NCBI GenBank assembly: GCA_013400115.1
Contig: VXBP01008287.1
Span: 187,351-251,350, forward strand
Direction of reading: 5' to 3'
Source: Rhinopomastus cyanomelas
Lineage: Eukaryota > Chordata > Aves > Bucerotiformes > Rhinopomastidae
DNA: 64,000 bases
Shown here: positions 54,640 through 64,000 of the stretch, piece after piece
How positions within the stretch are numbered: the first letter of the stretch is position 1
Layout of the letters: every line of letters begins with the position of its first letter
Program-made: the position numbers and the translations under genes
The notes under the pieces: generated by a model
Database searches by the model: none
Seen by the model: the letters and a program-made list of their open reading frames with translations, nothing else
Told to the model about the DNA's origin: nothing

Positions 54640-54699
54640 GATTGGACTTGATGATCTTAAAGGTCTTTTCCAACCAAAGAGGTTCTGTGATTCTATGAT
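54640..54699 (+). mobile_element. CR1 terminal scrap, group B
   Basis: 'gattggacttgatgatctta', 'aaggtcttttccaaccaaag', 'ggttctgtgattctatgatg'. Only 60 bases. It lies 20 bases after the opposite-strand CR1 at 54426. Confidence 0.9.
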
Positions 54700-57527
54700 G
54701 TCTAGAGGTTTCTGAGCCATTTTCTCAGCTGCACTGCCCACATCCAGCTCCGCATTGCACGCTCCAGAGTACTTGTGGAACAGAAGGTGAAGACACCCAT
54801 ACGCGTAGAGATGCTGTAGTACATGGACTCACCACATTCACAGGAGGTAACAGATACAAAAAGGAAATTTGGGGACCAGGTGAGTTGTTCTGTCCCTGGG
54901 ACCATACACCTGTCCATACCAGGCAGCACTGCCTGGAGAACGTTAGGGTAGAGCACACTGAGGCTTTGCTCAGTGGAATTTGTATCCTGAGATGGACTCA
55001 TGGTGAGATGGAATTTGTACCCTGCAGTCCAGAAAGGCATCTAAGGCCTAACAAAAGCAAAGGCTTTTCAGAGCTCTTAACTCAGATGCTGGATGAAGAG
55101 CTAGGAAGTCTGAAGTTATACATTAGGTCAAAAACTCCATCACCCTAAGCTGAGTATAAAACACCACCATTAACCACTCTCCATGATGAACACAAAAGCC
55201 CTTTGGCTCCCTGGTTCTAGCTATTTTATCAACATTTGAACTCCTTTGACATCAGAGCTGGCTTCTGTCTCTAGATCATTTTGTCTAGACTTGGTGTTTG
55301 TGTGAGACTAACCCGGGTTGGCACCGTTCGCTTGGCAGCCTTTCGGGGTGCGCTGTGTCCGCTCAGAGCAGCTCTGTTTACGTAGTTTCCCACTGAGACT
55401 GTGACCAAAAATAAACAGGGAATTAAATGGGAGCAGTACACCGGGGGACACAGAATGCCTTTTATAGGGTTTGCCTCTGAAGCAAAGGATATGAACTGAT
55501 TTTCAAACATCTACAAAGGGCCATAATCAAACCCAGATCATCAGACAAGAGTGATTGTTTGGGTGAGCTAAACTTCTGCTGTTCACCATCAACACAACTA
55601 CTGAAACCTCAATCATGTTCAGTATGGAAAGTGGCAGCAAAACCCAAGCCTCAAACAATTGTCAAGACAGCTTTTTCTGTGCAGAAGCACACCAGGCTGG
55701 GGACAGCAAGGGACAGTGAAGGGAAGAGCTGCAGAGTCCAATAGACTTAGCATAAGAGCTGTTACAATATTGGTAAAAGAGGTGTTTCATCGCTTGTGAT
55801 GGCTGGAGGTAGTTATTCCACTTAGGAATCAGAAGCTGAAGTTCAGCTTCTTAAAATGCCTTTGAAAAGGCTGGTTTTTTAATGAGAGGATCCATGGAGT
55901 CCTGGGCCAGAAAGGCAGAAAACACAACCACCTCCTGCAAAAACCCTGTCTGCAGTATTTCCACAGGTAGTTCAGATGTCCACATTTGAGTCACTATGTC
56001 CTCTAGACAACCATCAGTCCTTGATTCAAAGGGTCTACATGAGCTCAGCCAGACAACTTCCTCCATTGTTGCTATTTGTTTGTCTTGGGTAAGAAGAATA
56101 AAAAGTTAACCGTAACTATAGGCCAAATATTTGATCAGTGAGATTACTGAAAACTTGAAAAGAGGAAGCCATGTGAGTATTTGGGATATGAGCAAAACTC
56201 ATCTGGGAAGCAAAAGAACTCAGGGCCAATGACAATGTTTGCTTTGACCCAAAGCCTCCCCAAACTCTGTATCTTGTTCTGGGTTATTGGTATTAAATGC
56301 TCTCATCAAGTCAACTATCAAGATCTTGTCTAGTTTTGGATTTTTCTTCCTTCTAAGCATTTCTTCCTGGTCATGGTCCCATGAGGTCCCACCAGGAGCT
56401 GGGTGCAGTTGCCTGTTCTTTTATTGAAAACAAGACTTCGCAAGACTACTAGGATGAAAGTTTGTCTAGTCAGCTTTCTGCTCTGTCCAGTGCTCCCTCA
56501 CATGCTATGAGGAGACAAGTAAAACACAAAATAATTTACTCAATAAAATGAATTTTTTTACTGAGCCTGAGCTTTCTGAATCTGCACCAAATCCTTGAAA
56601 AGGTTAGGGTTTGCAGCAAATGCCCACCATTTGGAAGGATTCCCGTGCCTCTCTGTAGAGATTGTATTGATTTTCTCCAACTCATTTGGTTCTTCGAGCC
56701 TCAGACCCTTATGACCTCCCTTGATGATAGCAGATCTCCAGCAAGACAGCCTCAGTGGCACACACAAGCTACACCATGGCCACAAGAAAAAGTAGCAGCT
56801 CCTGAGCCAACGGGATGAGTGCAAGCCACAGCGGAGCTGATATGAAGTAACACGTAGATGTCAATTTTCAGCCAATAGTGAAGCGTCTGGACACGATTGT
56901 TTGGCAAGCCCTTTGCCCTTTACGTGTTCAAAATGGTGTGTCAACGCCTCTGTAGAGCAAAGGGCTCTGGATCTTACAGGAAGCATTCCTCAGTGCTTTT
57001 GGCTAACTCCAAAAACGCTGCAAAACCCTCTGAAACTCGAAGTGAATCACAGGTCATTCCTGTTGCAAAATCTCAGTGATAACCCCTGACTGCTCCAATC
57101 TTCTCGCTCACGTGTAATCACCACTTACGAGCTGTGGTGTGATGATTCAGCTCTGTCTACAGAGTAAGCCACGATGACTCACACCTTTTTCCCACTGCTG
57201 TCCAAAAGGTCCTTCCTATGCAACACCACGATCTAGATCTGATTACGATGATAAGTGCTTCATGTGTATTTTAGCTCCTTGTGTCATTTCCAGCCTGCAT
57301 TCTGGAAATGAAACTACTAGAAAACCCCAGCTTGTCCCAGTTGGTCTTGAATCACATTATCAGTGGAAAAAGCACGGGCCAAGTTTCTCAGAAGTATGAG
57401 CCTACAAACCCATAAAAGAAATTTAATGTCAAAATTAATGTGCAGACTCTAGAGAAAACCTTTGCTGGTGTCAAACCTCATGCTGCTTGTCAGCTCATGG
57501 GCCATTTTTCCATGGCATCCAACCATA
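54700..57527. other. Unique spacer of about 2.8 kb
   Basis: No repeat or gene recognised. 57080-57300 has mixed, CR1-free sequence with an AP-1-like ATGACTCA at 57174-57181. Open frames up to 112 codons show no domain. Confidence 0.5.
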
Positions 57528-57973
57528 CCCAGTTTTGGGCTCCCCAGTTCAAAAGAGATAAGAATCTACTGGACAGAGGCCAATGAAGACCTACGAGGAT
57601 GAGCTACAAGCATCTCTCCTGTGAAGACAGGCTGAGAGAAATGGGGCTGTTTAGTCTGGAAAAGAGAACACTGAGAGGGGATGTTATTGTCTATAAATAT
57701 CTGAGGGGTGGGTGTCAAGAGAAAGGGGTCAGTCTCTTTTTGATGGTAGCAGCAGGACAAGGAATAACAGGTACAAACTTGAACACAGAAGCTTCCACAT
57801 CAACATGAGGAGAAACTTCTTTACCGTGAGGGTGACAGAGCACTGGCACAGGCTGCCAGAGAGGTTGTGGAGAGAGCAGCCCTGTGTGACCTGTCCTGGG
57901 TGATCCTGCCTTGGCAGGGTGGTTGGACTTGATGTTCTCTAGAGGTTCCTTACAACCCCTAAGATTCTATGAT
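57528..57973 (+). mobile_element. CR1 LINE 3' fragment, group A
   Basis: 'agttttgggctccccagttc', 'tgaagacaggctgagagaaa', 'ggggctgtttagtctggaaa', 'ggtgggtgtcaagagaaagg', 'acatcaacatgaggagaaac', 'agcactggcacaggctgcca' and 'ggttggacttgatgttctct', ending 'aagattctatgat'. Two overlapping open frames (57599-57808 and 57712-57903) show a frameshift inside the coding relic. Confidence 0.94.
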
Positions 57974-60048
57974 TTATTTCACATATTTTAGCTAAGATCC
58001 AAAATAAGGCTGGAAAAGAATGTTTCTCTAGACTCAGATTAGAAACAGGTAGAGCAGACAAGTGACTTTGCGATAGAAACCTGACAGCTGCTGCACACAG
58101 AAAAACCCTCTTCTATTCACTTGACCATTAACTCAGAGGGAACTAGAGGGGGTTTAGGGGAAATGAGGACACATGCTAAGATTAAGTACTATATTCCAGG
58201 AACAGCCATTCCCAGGTTATCTATTCTAGGCAAAGTCAGGCTTCCCAGGAAGCCCTGACGGAGCTTCCTAGCCATGGTGAGCAGTCACCCTGCCTGTACA
58301 GCAAAGCATGGAGTCACTCTCATCCCACCTTACTGCTAAGACAAGTTCTTCCAGAAACCTCCCTTGGAGAATTCTTACACAGATAAGCAGCAGTTTTTCT
58401 TGAGCAGGGGCCATGGCGTTTGTACGAGAGCAGTCAACAACAATATCCTGTGGCAGGCCAGTCCACAGGCTAACTATAGGCTGCCTGGGGAGCTGTTTCC
58501 TACTATTCTTTCACTTTCCACCAGCTGTTGTTATTATTTAACTCATTACTAGTTTTAAGTAGAATGCATCATCAAGTGGTTGTTGTTCTTATTAAGGAAA
58601 AATCATTGGCTGTCCGGCCTCGACTTGGATGAAAGAAAACTTGTTTCTCTGAGGGGAGGTTTCAGCCTTAGTCCATCCCCGGCAACAAAAGCCGTGATGT
58701 TAGCACCCTTCAAAGCACAGTAAAAGTGGAGACCGGGTAGTGGAGCAAAACTTGCAGCATTTCCCACGAGGAGGGCTTGTTATGGACAGTCAGCAGGGTG
58801 GTTGGTGGTGTGTGCAAGAACTTCTAGGAAAATAAACACCCCGTCCAAACTTCCTGGGCTCTAAGTTAAAGTATCACTTAAGTGATTTAGAAAGCAAGAT
58901 GTTCTCTGAGTTATAAGAGTTTATTCGCAGTGTCAGCTAAAAGTGATAGACACTGCAGTAATTCAAACCAGAGGGTGAGGGGGGAAAGGAGTAATGAAAT
59001 CTTGGCTTAGACTGGAGACCAGAGAAGAAGCTGAAGGAAGAGCAGCATTTTTGAGGGAAAGGCAAACTGGAGGAATGAAGTTTTCAAATTCCTGTCTTTC
59101 CTGCCTCCCCAGTAAGCAGGAGAATCTAATGTTCACTGGCTTCACAGTGAACAAAGCAGAGCTTCAAGTTTTAAGCCTCACTGCTACCACTAGCTGTGTC
59201 CACATGGCTGCTCAGATCCAGCTCTTATATGGACATGGAAAAGTTGCTGCCTTGTTCCAAACTCAAGCCTCACTTGTAAAACAAAAAAATAACAAAGATT
59301 TTTGTTGGTTTTTTTTACAAGCCAGAAGCACTGGACCATTCTGGCACTTTACCTCAGATGCTTGAGATGTGAGAAGGACCAAGAGTTTAGAGCTGAGCAG
59401 AGAGGAGAGTCTCTGTTAATGGGAAAGGTAAATAGCTGCCACACACTGGTTCTCATGGCCAGTGAGCTAAACCACCTGCAGAGGAGGCAGCAGAAGATGC
59501 CATCTCCCAGCACGGGATCTGCTGAGCCACACAGCTCTGCACCAAGCCCCACATCAGTGTTCTAGAAAGCCTCAAATAAATAACAGCATGAAGTTAACCA
59601 TATGTCAAACATTTCACGGCATATATCCAAACTGTAAATAAGTATCTGTCGGAATTTTACTTGGAGGAGAAAAATAATAGAGGAAGATTTATTTTTGTTA
59701 ATGCTTTAATGCATTTCCCTACCTATCTCCCTATTCAAGAGGTTTTGCAGTTGAGTATCTCAGCCTGGGCTCAGCATCATCCTGGTTCTGTCCCATTTGC
59801 CCATCTTTAGTTTGAAGTAAACTTTGAAACAAATCAGAAAAACGGGGGGAGGCTCTCAACATTTTATACAGCTGGAATAGGAGTGGGAACAGTTGTCCAT
59901 ATTATGTTCTTCCATCCAACATCTACAATCCAAGAGTAACAACAAGAAACTCATGCAAGATCACGGAAAAGAAAAAGAAGTCAGGTGGATGTAAGTACCA
60001 ACCAACATCAGACAACATCTGGAGAGAGTTGGGTCAAGAATTTCAATC
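57974..60048. other. Unique spacer of about 2 kb
   Basis: No gene recognised. A short hairpin (8-base arms, 6-base loop) lies at 59131-59152. The 123-codon frame at 58994-59365 has no domain. Confidence 0.5.
59131..59152. repeat. Short inverted repeat
   Basis: GTTCACTG and CAGTGAAC, perfect 8-base arms around the loop GCTTCA. Isolated, with no terminator-like or gene context. Confidence 0.6.
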
Positions 60049-60545
60049 ACAGCACCAACCCCTGGGGCACTCCACTAGATACAGGACTCCAACCAGACTC
60101 TGTCCCATTGACCACTACTCTCTGGCTTCTATCCTGCAGCCAGTTAATGATCCACCTCATTACCCGATTGTCCAGACCACACTGCCTCAGTTTGGCTGTA
60201 AGGATGCGGTGGGAGAGTGTGTCAAATGCTGAAGTCAAGACAGACCACATCCACTCTCTGCCATCATCTATCCACCTGGTTATGCCCTCACAAAAGGCTA
60301 TCAGGTTGGTCAAGCATGACTTCCCCTTGGTGAAGCCATGCTGACTGTCCCTAATGACCCTCTTGTCCTTGATGTGTCTAGAGACAGCATCAAGGATAAA
60401 TTGTTCCACTACCTTTCCTGGGATGGAAGTGAGGCTGACTGGTCTATAGTTACTTGGGTCCTCCCTCCTTCTTACCCTTTTTGAAGATTGTGAAGATTGG
60501 AGTGACATTTGCTATCCTCCAGTCCCCAGGCATCTCTCTTGATCC
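60049..60545 (-). pseudogene. CR1 LINE ORF2 reverse-transcriptase fragment, broken
   Basis: The only recognisable enzyme sequence in the window. On -, the frame 60047-60508 (153 codons) reads the CR1 reverse transcriptase core in order: NYRPVSLTSIPGKVVEQ, QHGFTKGKSCLTNLI, AFDTLSHRILTAKLRQCG, then SGVPQG near its end. This is the finger/palm part (RT motifs 1-4) of the enzyme that copies CR1 RNA at the target site. Around 60221-60262 two small deletions (about 1 and 5 bases, by comparison with the family pattern) shift and then restore the frame. The catalytic VCLDFS stretch is therefore still in the DNA but in another frame. A further frameshift lies near 60480-60485, before an out-of-frame IANVTPIF stretch. 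The YADD-type motif, the C-terminus, the endonuclease and the 3' UTR are missing. Dead relic. Confidence 0.93.
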
Positions 60546-61462
60546 CCATGACTTGGGTAAATTTGGATTCCTAGGTGTCTCAGAGGTGACCTGTCAGCCC
60601 CTGCATCAGCCCAGGCCTGACATCGCACTCCAGCTGCTCCTCAGCCCGTGAAACACAAGAACTAGAGGCTGGCACTTGCAAACACAGCTTCATGTCTTTT
60701 CTTGTAAAGGTCTGACTCCTTTTCCTGAAGCATTTAAGCATCGCCCCGTGAGCATAACTGGATGAGACAGGAGCAAAAGTCAGGAGGCCTCTGCTTTGGA
60801 AAGAGACGTGACACTGGCTGATTGTTCACCACAGAACATGGGCCTCTCTTCCCTTTCGCTTTTTCCCTTGGTGTTGAAATCAGTTTTTCTTCCTTTGAAG
60901 AAGCTTGATGTCACCAGAGCCTAAGAACCCAAAATGCCCTCATCAGTATGTTGGGCTACCCTCCTTCAGAGAGTGAAGCCATCAAGCAGACCCTGGGATA
61001 AGCTGCATCCTGACAGTTTGATCAGACAAGGAGGAGATTGTTTTTCTCTACAGATGAACTTTTCTGCCACCTGTCCACCAGGGCAGGTCCTATTGCCACC
61101 TTCTGCCCAGCCTAGCCGTGACCCTTGCCCTGAATTCATTGCTTTACTCAGTCCCCACCCTGAGTCATGCAGAGGGCGTAGAGGAAAACAACCCAACCTT
61201 GGCTTCTAGTGATGAGGAATCCTTCAGGTCAAATCTTCCCAAGGTACGTTGCTGTTAGCTTTCACCATTACAATTGCTGCTGCGTTTCTAGCCCGGATTT
61301 GCCTGCGTGTTGCTTGCAGCCACCGTATCTCGTTACATCTCCTTTAGGAGGAGATCCCATTCCCAATTTTGCTTTCTCCAGATTTCAGGTTGATTGGAAA
61401 AATGTAGTTTTCAAATACACAATGTGAGACGATTAGGCAGTTAGGAGGGAAAAAGTACATTT
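60546..61462. other. Unique spacer
   Basis: The first 100 bases may still be decayed CR1. The rest shows nothing recognisable. Confidence 0.45.
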
Positions 61463-62030
61463 AGAGAATTATTGAGGCTGGAAAAGCCCTCTGAGCTCAT
61501 CCAGCTCAGCCTATGACCTATCATCACCTCATTGGCCAGATCAGGGCAGCAAGGGCTGTCCTTCAACACCTCCAGGGATGGGGACTCCACCACTGCCCTG
61601 GGCAGTCCAGTCCAGTCTCTGATCACCCTTTCCATGAGGAAGGGCTTCCTAACATCCAACCTGACCCTCCCGTAGCGGCTTCAGGCCCTGCCCTCTCCTC
61701 CTGGCGCTGGTTGCCTGGGAGAAGAGCTCGACCTTCACCTGACCACAACCTCCCTTCAGGGAGCTGTAGAGAAGGAGAAGGTCCCCCCGAGTTACCTCTT
61801 CTCCAGCTTAAACATCGTCAGAGCTCCCAGCCTCTCCTCATCAGACTTTCCCTCCAGTCCCCTCCCCAGTGTCGTGGCTCCTCTGGACCCTCTCCAGCCC
61901 TTCAATTCCTTTCTTGAAGAGAGGGGCCCAGCACTGTCCCCGGTGCTGGAGGGAAGGCCCCCCTGGTGCCCAGTACAGGGGAACAATTGCACCCCTAGTT
62001 CTGCTGGCCACACTACTGCTGATACAAGAT
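61463..62030 (-). mobile_element. CR1 LINE 3' fragment, minus strand, group E, long
   Basis: 'agagaattattgaggctgga', 'ctctgagctcatccagctca', 'ccctgggcagtccagtccag', 'cttcaggccctgccctctcc', 'gtagagaaggagaaggtccc' and 'cctctccagcccttcaattc', then 'gttctgctggccacactact'. - frames at 61441-61659 and 61792-62067 keep parts of the coding relic (SLEVLKDS; SDEERLGALTMFKLEKR). Confidence 0.95.
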
Positions 62031-64000
62031 TTACGTACTGATGCTTTGTCCTAGCCACACCCAGCACAAGAGTGGGAGCCAGGATTCATCTACTCCTGCA
62101 ATTCAAGGAAAAAACCAAAAAACCCCGCCATTTCCTTAACTCTGAAACCATCACAAAAACAAAACATTTCTTGGATGTTCTTTGAAACATGGGCACCGGT
62201 TTCTCAAAGTCAGTGGGAGCCTTTCCACCTCCATTAGTGGGCATTTTATCAAGTTTTGACTTCTTTTGTAAGTGAAGCTGGACTAAAATCTTCAAATCTT
62301 ACAATAATTTGAACTTCACTGCCTGGACAAGAGAGAAGCAGCCAAAAAATATCCCAAGTAGACGTGTGGAAAAAGAAGCAGTAAAGCAAGGGTTCCCCAA
62401 ACAACATTCACTGATATCAACACAGCTTTGCGATTGTTTTTATTTCTATATGTGTTTCCAAGAAAAAAACAAGGGGGAAATGTATGAGTTCTCAAGTTTT
62501 CTGCCAAAAAGGCAGTTCCCAGAGTGTGCATTTAATGACAGCAGCACAGGAAGATGATTTTTCCCACCCCTTCAAAGTTCCCTGCCCGCTGCATAAAGGA
62601 CATCAGCAGGAAGAAATCCCACAGAAGAGTGGGATGTGCAAGGACACATCTGATTGAAGCAAACCACTTCTTTCTAGCTGAGCTGGTTTGGAAGAGCTCT
62701 GGTGAGCAGCCCATCGTCTACTGGAGATAGTCCAAATCCACGGTCTCTTTGGGGCTCATCAGAACAGACTGTTCACTCATTAGGCTGATGGGAGAGGGCC
62801 AACTACCTGCCTCAGAGAAACTCCTCATACCTGATGAGGTCACAGTCTTTTGGGGATTGTTGTTGTTTTCTTTTTTCCCAGGTTGGAAATGAAGAGTTCT
62901 ATTTCATTGGATGGAGAATATGTAGAAGGGCAGGCTATCTGAGCCCTTGGCCACCAAGAAGAGGCAAGCTGGAGTTGCCTAAGCAGCACTCAGTGGAAAG
63001 TGGCAGAGAACCCTGGTCAGTGGGAGATTAAAAGGTGATTTGAAGTGAAGGAAGGACCATCACTGATGCAACACACCCAGTTAAAGGAGAAGCGTCTGCT
63101 ATAAATAACAGAATATATGTAAACTTCACTTGTCCTTAAAACCAGGCTTGAAAAAATAATGGTGGGAGAAGAAACGCCAACAAATTGAAAGTGGCAGAGG
63201 ATAAAAGGCAGCTTCCAGAGAGGTCTGGAGAAGAAGACAGGCTCCTATGGAAAGCCAGATAGAGCACAGCCACCCATGAGCTCACAGTAGCATCCTCCCA
63301 GCAAAGGGAGGATTTAAAGAACCAAATAAGTCCATGAAATTCACTCAGGACATTCAGGGATGGAAAACATATTATACTTGAAGAGACACATTCCTCAGTA
63401 CAGACCACAAAGCCCTTAAAATTATCAGGAGAGTTGGTCCAGACTCTCTAGCAGCAAGAACTGCAGGGAGGTGGTCCCTGATGATTCACAAGTGACTTGT
63501 GTGTTGCTGATGCAAAGAAATGAGATCCACTAGGGACCTGTTAGCATCTGCTCTGGTCAAGACAGTGACTTGACTTGGCATTGACCCCTGTATGGTGATA
63601 GAGAGAGGGAAGCTACCAGGAATTGTGCTCTTGGTAGAGATTTCCCAGTGGGGGGAAACCACTCCACTGTCTTGGTGCAGCCCAGTCATTCCTGGCCAGG
63701 CTTCCTCTCCAGTCACTACATGTGACCTGCTCTTGGTTAAGCATCATAACAGTGCTAAGTCAGAGCAAACAGCCCTGCACAGGGTGATCACAACTTGACT
63801 CAATTTAAGTAAAACCTAGACTTTTGGTATCAAAAAGGAAGTAGAGCTGGAGGGCTCAGGGACTGCTACGACAAAGGGGGTTAGATTTCTATTAGGAAAT
63901 GCAAACAAATGCCTTTAAATATCTCTCCTTGATAAAAGAGGAAGGAATACTCACTGACCTGCACAGACCCACCTTAAGGTGGGAAAAGGGCAGGAGTCTT
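62031..64000. other. Unique spacer to the window end
   Basis: Nothing recognisable. A small palindrome-like 'acaagtgacttgt' sits near 63489. No open frame above 90 codons. Confidence 0.5.

Noticed and set aside
1..64000. Bacterial system, CRISPR array, phage or endogenous virus
   Set aside because: No spaced direct repeats, no operon-like dense coding, no LTR pair or viral gene order seen. All recognisable mobile sequence is LINE, plus one SINE-like remnant.
1..64000. tRNA or other structured RNA genes
   Set aside because: No A-box/B-box pair with a cloverleaf was found by eye. A tRNAscan run would be decisive.

Overview
This window looks like 64 kb of non-coding bird nuclear DNA. The main evidence is a very high load of CR1 (chicken repeat 1) LINE fragments. 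I place about 46 pieces, roughly 25 on + and 21 on -, covering about 14 kb (near 22% of the window, summed by hand from approximate ends). Many keep the diagnostic CR1 3' end, octamer copies of the ATTCTATG type. CR1 makes up only several percent of most bird genomes. Woodpeckers and relatives (Piciformes) are known for about 20% or more CR1, and hoopoe/hornbill lineages are also rich, so such a lineage is my best inference. It is not proven.

I find no convincing protein-coding gene, tRNA, rRNA, CRISPR array, bacterial feature or virus-like gene. Many of the longer open frames run through CR1 copies, whose ORF2 C-terminus is often still partly open. The others lack a recognisable domain and I treat them as chance. 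Four short spots are kept only as weak exon or regulatory candidates: 3905-4012, a CpG-dense patch at 11367-11545, 14623-14710 and 38576-38674.

Layout. 1-13 kb: scattered CR1 copies, mostly +, with long unique spacers, one AT-rich block (7590-7830) and the CpG-dense patch. 13.69-13.90 kb: a TAGGG pentamer array running into a 145-base assembly gap. 14-19.4 kb: six CR1 copies all on -, including one that carries ORF2 C-terminal coding sequence but has lost its 3' end. 21.5-27.4 kb: CR1 almost all on +. 28.9-31.8 kb: three on -. 33-40.6 kb: all on +, with a 3.6-kb CR1-free spacer (36.8-40.4 kb) that holds a MIR-like SINE remnant. 41.5-54.7 kb: mixed orientations, with the youngest-looking copies at 44.8, 47.3, 47.9 and 52.4 kb. 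57.5-62 kb: one + copy, a - strand reverse-transcriptase fragment (the only recognisable enzyme sequence here) and one long - copy.

At least six CR1 lineages lie side by side, judged by their 3' ends, so insertion went on over a long time. For reference below: group A has the end 'gatcctgctgtggcaggggg'; group B has 'gtagatgtggcac' and 'ttggacttgatgatcttgga'; group C has 'gacctttggaggtcccttcc'; group D has 'gtccctgcccatggcagggg'; group E has 'tgagctcatccagc' in antisense; and one old divergent copy fits none. The unique spacers contain several AT-rich, TAAT-containing stretches that resemble conserved non-coding elements. A gene desert or a very long intron near a developmental gene fits, but only comparative alignment could show it.
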